From: an uncultured Eubacteriales bacterium
Lineage (GTDB): Bacteria > Bacillota > Clostridia > Oscillospirales > Acutalibacteraceae
DNA length: 9,441 nucleotides
NCBI GenBank assembly: GCA_900320235.1
Contig: ONRO01000389.1
Coordinates: forward strand, 1-9,441
Reading direction: 5' to 3'
Part shown: piece after piece, positions 5,682 to 9,441 of the stretch
Layout of the letters: each line of letters begins with the position of its first letter
Position numbering within the stretch: position 1 is the first letter of the stretch
Notes under the pieces: generated by a model
What the model was told of the DNA's origin: nothing
The model's database searches: none
The model's input: the letters and a program-made list of their open reading frames with translations, nothing else
Made by a program: the position numbers and the translations under genes

Positions 5682-6347
5682 ATGAAAAAATATGAAGCTG
5701 TTATTTTTGATATGGATGGGGTCATTTTTGACTCTGAAAGAATGTATATGGAATGCTGCAGACAGGCAGCTAAGGTTTATGGTGCTGAAAATATAGAAAA
5801 TGTTGTTATGGCATGTATCGGAGTAAATACCGAAAATACATTGAGAATTTTCAGACAGGCTTATGGAGAGGATTTTCCGCTCGATGATTTCTGGAAGGAT
5901 GCAACAGGACGCTTTTCTGAAATGGCTCAGGGCGGTCTGCTTCCTGTGAAAGACGGTGCCCGTGAATTGCTTGAGTTTCTGAGTGATAATAATATCCCGC
6001 TGGCACTTGCTTCTTCGACAAAAACAGAGAAGGTGATACTTGAACTTGGGGCTGCCGGACTTGACGGCTATTTTGATGTGATAACCGGCGGCGATATGAC
6101 AGATAAAAGTAAGCCTGAACCGGATATTTTTCTTCTTGCAGCAGAAAGACTCGGTAAAAAAGCAAGTGACTGTATTATTATTGAGGACAGCTTTAACGGA
6201 GTCAGGGCTGCAAGAGCAGCGGATGCATTTGTTATCATGGTGCCTGATATCGCAAAGCCTGATGATGAAATGAAAAAGGCTGCTGACCTTATTCTGCCGT
6301 CACTTCTGGCGGTCAGAGAGAAAATATCTGAGCTTGTTATTGCATAA
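5682..6347 (+). CDS. HAD-superfamily hydrolase, subfamily IA (beta-phosphoglucomutase-like)
   Basis: This 221-residue protein has all four HAD motifs: motif I F-D-M-D-G-V with nucleophile Asp10 and acid/base Asp12, motif II with Ser111 in L-A-S-S-T, motif III Lys144 in S-K-P-E-P-D, and motif IV Glu168-Asp169 in I-I-E-D-S-F-N-G-V. A helical cap domain fills about residues 17-85. It is a cytoplasmic Mg-dependent phosphatase or phosphomutase acting on a small phosphorylated compound. The E-D-S-x-x-G-V motif and cap type resemble beta-phosphoglucomutase and sugar-phosphate phosphatases, but the substrate cannot be fixed. An in-frame ATG at 5670 overlaps the AAAGGA ribosome binding site, so the ATG at 5682 is preferred; it also gives the family's usual M-K-K-Y-E-A-V-I-F-D start. 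The gene stands alone, with no clear promoter or terminator, between a repeat-bearing gap and the ABC transporter promoter. Confidence 0.92.
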   Translation: MKKYEAVIFDMDGVIFDSERMYMECCRQAAKVYGAENIENVVMACIGVNTENTLRIFRQAYGEDFPLDDFWKDATGRFSEMAQGGLLPVKDGARELLEFLSDNNIPLALASSTKTEKVILELGAAGLDGYFDVITGGDMTDKSKPEPDIFLLAAERLGKKASDCIIIEDSFNGVRAARAADAFVIMVPDIAKPDDEMKKAADLILPSLLAVREKISELVIA

Positions 6348-6411
6348 CGATATATAGCGTCTGGTCAGAAGATTATTTTTATTGAAATGTGCAAATTGCT
6401 TGTTTTTAGTA

Positions 6412-6440
6412 TTGATAAAAATTTATCAGAGTGGTATACT
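6412..6440 (+). promoter_or_regulatory. Promoter of the ABC transporter gene
   Basis: TTGATA (6412-6417) and TATACT (6435-6440) are separated by exactly 17 nt, each one mismatch from the sigma-A consensus. The predicted start near 6447 gives a leader of about 100 nt before the ATG at 6545. Confidence 0.75.
6413..6428 (+). promoter_or_regulatory. Possible operator over the -35 box
   Basis: TGATAAAAATTTATCA is a perfect inverted repeat with 7-bp arms and a 2-nt centre. It covers most of the -35 box and the first part of the spacer, where a bound dimeric repressor would block RNA polymerase. No regulator gene is in the window, so the binding protein is unknown. An AT-rich chance palindrome remains possible. 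Confidence 0.4.
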
Positions 6441-6450
6441 TTGATATATT

Positions 6451-6465
6451 GCTTATCGAATAAGC
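6451..6465 (+). promoter_or_regulatory. Short palindrome at the start of the ABC transporter leader
   Basis: GCTTAT-CGA-ATAAGC is a perfect 6-bp inverted repeat about 10 nt after the -10 box. It could be a second operator or a 5'-end stabilising hairpin in the mRNA. The arms are short, so the call is tentative. Confidence 0.3.
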
Positions 6466-6533
6466 TGATTATTTGCGGCGTGTGAATAACGGATTTACAT
6501 GTCCGGTTCAATGAGCAGACCTTTGAAAAGGAA

Positions 6534-6540
6534 AGGGAGG
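6534..6540 (+). promoter_or_regulatory. Ribosome binding site of the ABC transporter gene
   Basis: AGGGAGG ends 4 nt before the ATG at 6545. The spacing is a little short but the match is strong. The start fits the conserved beginning of the ATPase domain. Confidence 0.75.
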
Positions 6541-6544
6541 AAAT

Positions 6545-9349
6545 ATGTTACAGTTAAAAAATATCAAGAAGGAATATGTGACAGGAGAACTGAAGCAGAC
6601 AGCACTTGATGATGTTTCTCTGAATTTCAGGGATAATGAGTTTGTTGCAATACTCGGACCGAGTGGTTCAGGTAAGACGACATTGCTCAATATTGTCGGC
6701 GGTCTGGACAGATATGACAGCGGCGATCTGGTCATTAACACAATTTCCACGAAGAAATATAAGGACAGGGACTGGGACGCTTACCGTAATCATACAATCG
6801 GTTTCGTCTTTCAGAGTTATAATCTGATTCCGCACCAGAACATACTTTCAAATGTAGAGCTTGCCCTTACAATATCCGGTGTGTCAAAATCAGAGCGCAG
6901 ACAAAGAGCAATTGATGCACTCGAAAAGGTCGGGCTGGGAGAACATAAACATAAACGTCCCAATCAGCTTTCAGGCGGTCAGATGCAGCGTGTTGCGATC
7001 GCAAGAGCACTTGTGAATAATCCGGATATCCTGCTTGCCGATGAACCGACAGGTGCGCTTGACAGTGAAACAAGCGTTCAGGTTATGGAAATGCTCAAAG
7101 AGGTTGCAAAGGACAGGCTTGTAATAATGGTAACTCATAACCCCGAGCTTGCAGAGAGGTATTCGACAAGAATTGTAAAGCTCAGGGACGGTAAGATCAT
7201 CTCCGACAGCAACCCTCTTGAAATAGACGAAAAACAGCAGAAGGAACCTGAACATAAGAAAATGGGCAGGACCTCAATGTCTTTTCTCACATCACTTTCA
7301 CTGAGCTTCAATAACCTCAGGACAAAAAAAGGAAGAACCATCCTTACGTCATTTGCAGGTTCTATCGGTATTATAGGTATCGCACTGATACTGTCAATTT
7401 CCAACGGAGTGAATAATTATATCACCGATATCCAGCGTGATGCGATGTCTTCATATCCTATTACGATTGATGCTCAGAGTGTGGATATTTCCTCTCTTAT
7501 GGATATATCGATGGAAAAAAGCAAGGATAATGTCGAACATAAAAAGGATGCCGTTTATTCCAACGGAGGCAAACTTGAAAGTTTTGCAAATTTTTCCTCG
7601 AGCATTACAAATAATAATCTGACAAAATTCAAGAAATATCTCGATAACAAGAATAGTGATATCAATAAATATGTCGGTGAAAACGGTGTTGTTTACAGCT
7701 ATAAGACAAAGTTTGATGCTTACGGCTTTGATAAGGATAATAAGCTTGTGAATTTTGACGGTACTGGTCTGAATGATGAATTCATGAGTTCCTTCGGATT
7801 TACTACGACAGGTGATACAAGCGGTATGAGCAATTTTTCATCCGCAATGATTAATAAGGTCAATACAAACAATATGTCTCAGCTGCTTGTCGGCAACGGC
7901 ACAGATGCAGTTGCTCCGGCGATTAAGGATAATTATGATCTTGTATACGGTAATTATCCGCAGAATTACGATGAAGTGATAATTGTTCTTGATAAGAACA
8001 ATGAACTTTCGATTGTTGAGCTTTACACGATGGGTTTTCTTCCTTCAGCTGAATACAAGGAGCTTCTCAAGAAGATCACTTCCAGCGAAAAGGTAGATAT
8101 CGAAACAGCAAAGCTTAGCTATGAAGATATCTGCAAGCACCCGATATATATTCTTCCTGCAAGTGACAGTTATGTCAAAAATGAAAACGGACTTTATGAA
8201 AAGGTGACAAGTCAGGAGGAACTTCCGGCGCTTGTGAATGAAAAGGGTCTGAAGCTGAAGATTACAGGAATAATCAGACCGAAGGAGGATAATGATTCGC
8301 AGCTTATCAAAACTTCGGTTGGCTATACAAAGGCTCTGACGGATTATCTTATTGAATATGCGGAAAACAGCGAGATAGTCAGGGCTCAGAAAGAAAACAA
8401 GGAAATAAATGTTGTCAGCGGTATGAGATTTGATCCCAAGGATGACGATGACAAGGTTGATGACGTAATAAATTATTTCAGGAACATGGGTGTTTCACAG
8501 AAAGCAAAGCTTATCAAATCACTTATGGGAAGTGTTCAGGCTGCTTCGCAGTCAGCTGACAGCAGTATGTTCAGCACCGGCGACAACAGCGGCAATACAC
8601 AGCAAAATGCCGCTCAGATGATTAAAAAGCTTGGTGACATGAGTGAAGCGGAGCTTGCAGAGCAGTTTGACAAGTATATGGAAAATGCAGGTGACAAAAT
8701 GCTTCTTGCGATGTATGAAATTTACATCACACCCGGAGATTATGAAACCAATCTGACACTTTTCGGAGTTATCAGCATGGATGCGCCTACTTCGATAGAG
8801 ATATATGCTGACACCTTTGAAAACAAGGACAGGATTTCAGAGTGTATTGAAAAATACAATGAAAAAGCAGATGAAAATGACAAGATAATCTATACTGATT
8901 ATGTCGGACTGCTTATGTCATCAGTTACGACGATAGTGAATGTAATATCCTATGTACTGATCGCATTTGTTGCAGTATCGCTTGTTGTTTCATCAATAAT
9001 GATCGGAATTATCACATATATTTCCGTACTTGAGAGAACAAAGGAGATCGGTATTCTCAGAGCCATCGGAGCTTCAAAGAAGAACATTTCTCAGGTATTC
9101 AATGCAGAGACCTTCATTATCGGATTGTTCTCGGGAATACTGGGAATTGCATCAACGCTTCTGATGCTTTTGCCGATAAACGCGATAATACATGCTATTG
9201 CTGAAAACAACGATGTCAATGCATCCCTTCCGGTTGCCAGCGCATTCATTCTTATTGCGCTGAGTGTAGTGCTCACCCTTATCGGTGGACTTATTCCGGC
9301 AAAGAAGGCTGCAAAGCAGGATCCTGTAAAGGCACTCAGAACCGAATAA
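6545..9349 (+). CDS. ABC transporter ATP-binding/permease fusion (MacB/FtsX type)
   Basis: This 934-residue protein joins an ATPase to an FtsX-type permease. Residues 1-230 are the nucleotide-binding domain: Walker A G-P-S-G-S-G-K-T-T at 38-46 (Lys44), Q-loop Gln90, signature L-S-G-G-Q at 142-146, Walker B ending Asp166-Glu167 and switch His198, all intact. Membrane helices are at about 266-290, 798-825, 857-880 and 900-922, with an external domain of roughly 500 residues between helices 1 and 2. The motif L-E-R-T-K-E-I-G-I-L-R-A-I-G-A-S-K after helix 2 and the P-A-K-K-A-A-K-Q-D-P-V-K-A-L end are typical of FtsX permeases. The order and topology are those of MacB, which is about 650 residues long, so the external domain is much larger here. 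MacB-type proteins are mechanotransmitters rather than classic channels and serve in peptide, lipid or antibiotic handling. The substrate is unknown. The gene forms its own transcription unit. Confidence 0.93.
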   Translation: MLQLKNIKKEYVTGELKQTALDDVSLNFRDNEFVAILGPSGSGKTTLLNIVGGLDRYDSGDLVINTISTKKYKDRDWDAYRNHTIGFVFQSYNLIPHQNILSNVELALTISGVSKSERRQRAIDALEKVGLGEHKHKRPNQLSGGQMQRVAIARALVNNPDILLADEPTGALDSETSVQVMEMLKEVAKDRLVIMVTHNPELAERYSTRIVKLRDGKIISDSNPLEIDEKQQKEPEHKKMGRTSMSFLTSLSLSFNNLRTKKGRTILTSFAGSIGIIGIALILSISNGVNNYITDIQRDAMSSYPITIDAQSVDISSLMDISMEKSKDNVEHKKDAVYSNGGKLESFANFSSSITNNNLTKFKKYLDNKNSDINKYVGENGVVYSYKTKFDAYGFDKDNKLVNFDGTGLNDEFMSSFGFTTTGDTSGMSNFSSAMINKVNTNNMSQLLVGNGTDAVAPAIKDNYDLVYGNYPQNYDEVIIVLDKNNELSIVELYTMGFLPSAEYKELLKKITSSEKVDIETAKLSYEDICKHPIYILPASDSYVKNENGLYEKVTSQEELPALVNEKGLKLKITGIIRPKEDNDSQLIKTSVGYTKALTDYLIEYAENSEIVRAQKENKEINVVSGMRFDPKDDDDKVDDVINYFRNMGVSQKAKLIKSLMGSVQAASQSADSSMFSTGDNSGNTQQNAAQMIKKLGDMSEAELAEQFDKYMENAGDKMLLAMYEIYITPGDYETNLTLFGVISMDAPTSIEIYADTFENKDRISECIEKYNEKADENDKIIYTDYVGLLMSSVTTIVNVISYVLIAFVAVSLVVSSIMIGIITYISVLERTKEIGILRAIGASKKNISQVFNAETFIIGLFSGILGIASTLLMLLPINAIIHAIAENNDVNASLPVASAFILIALSVVLTLIGGLIPAKKAAKQDPVKALRTE

Positions 9350-9358
9350 AAAATTATG

Positions 9359-9398
9359 GGGCTGTCGCACAAAGAAAGCGGCAGCCCTGAAATTTTTT
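9359..9398 (+). terminator. Intrinsic terminator of the ABC transporter gene
   Basis: GGGCTGTCGC (9359-9368) pairs with GCGGCAGCCC (9378-9387), a 10-bp stem with one G-T wobble and a 9-nt loop. After a short TGAAA gap six T residues follow (9393-9398). The stem starts 9 nt after the stop codon. Confidence 0.85.
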
Positions 9399-9437
9399 AA
9401 AAAAATTAACAGCCGGACTATGAAAAATCCGACTGTT
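9399..9437 (-). terminator. Minus-strand terminator at the right edge
   Basis: AACAGCCGGA (9408-9417) pairs with TCCGACTGTT (9428-9437), a 10-bp stem with one C-A mismatch and a 10-nt loop. On the minus strand the hairpin is followed by AA and then seven T residues (complement of 9399-9405), the expected terminator form. It predicts a gene on the minus strand ending just beyond the right edge. Confidence 0.6.
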
Positions 9438-9441
9438 GGTG

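Noticed and set aside
8441..8457. D-D-D-D-K, resembling an enteropeptidase cleavage site
   Set aside because: It falls in an acidic loop of the external domain; a match this short to a mammalian protease site has no meaning here.

Overview
The window looks like chromosomal DNA of a moderately low-GC, Gram-positive anaerobe of the Clostridia, most plausibly a Ruminococcus-type gut or rumen bacterium. This is inferred from gene content (a DHHW-family protein, a DUF4358-type lipoprotein, an SGNH hydrolase with a BIG2 domain, a VanZ-like protein, and a MacB-like ATPase/permease fusion with a very large external domain), strong Shine-Dalgarno sites and codon choice. No sequence search was possible, so the taxon is an inference.

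Region 1 (1-4501, + strand) is a probable four-gene operon that enters from the left edge. It contains a 5'-truncated secreted SGNH/GDSL hydrolase with 12-residue tandem repeats and a BIG2 domain, a small DUF4358-type lipoprotein, a TTG-started MBOAT O-acyltransferase, and a membrane-anchored DHHW (AlgJ/AlgX-like) protein. Together they have the parts of an envelope O-acylation machine. The MBOAT protein would move acyl groups across the membrane, the DHHW and SGNH proteins would transfer or remove them outside, and the lipoprotein would be an accessory. A non-terminating hairpin lies between the lipoprotein and MBOAT genes.

Region 2 (4501-5276, - strand) is a VanZ-like membrane protein gene that converges on the operon. 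It has its own promoter, and a hairpin with a T tract on the minus strand ends it. I place its start 57 nt inside the longest open frame.

Region 3 (about 5254-5669) is a degenerate intergenic stretch of about 400 nt. It holds an unidentified C-terminal coding remnant on the minus strand and a palindromic dispersed repeat of the type often mis-translated as HSEEQSDEES.

Region 4 (5682-6347, + strand) is a stand-alone HAD phosphatase/phosphomutase gene.

Region 5 (6412-9398, + strand) is a single-gene transcription unit for a 934-residue ABC transporter. It has a near-consensus promoter overlapped by a perfect inverted repeat (possible operator) and a clear terminator. At the right edge a second hairpin with a minus-strand T tract suggests a converging gene just outside the window.

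No tRNA, rRNA, CRISPR array, insertion sequence or defence system was seen.
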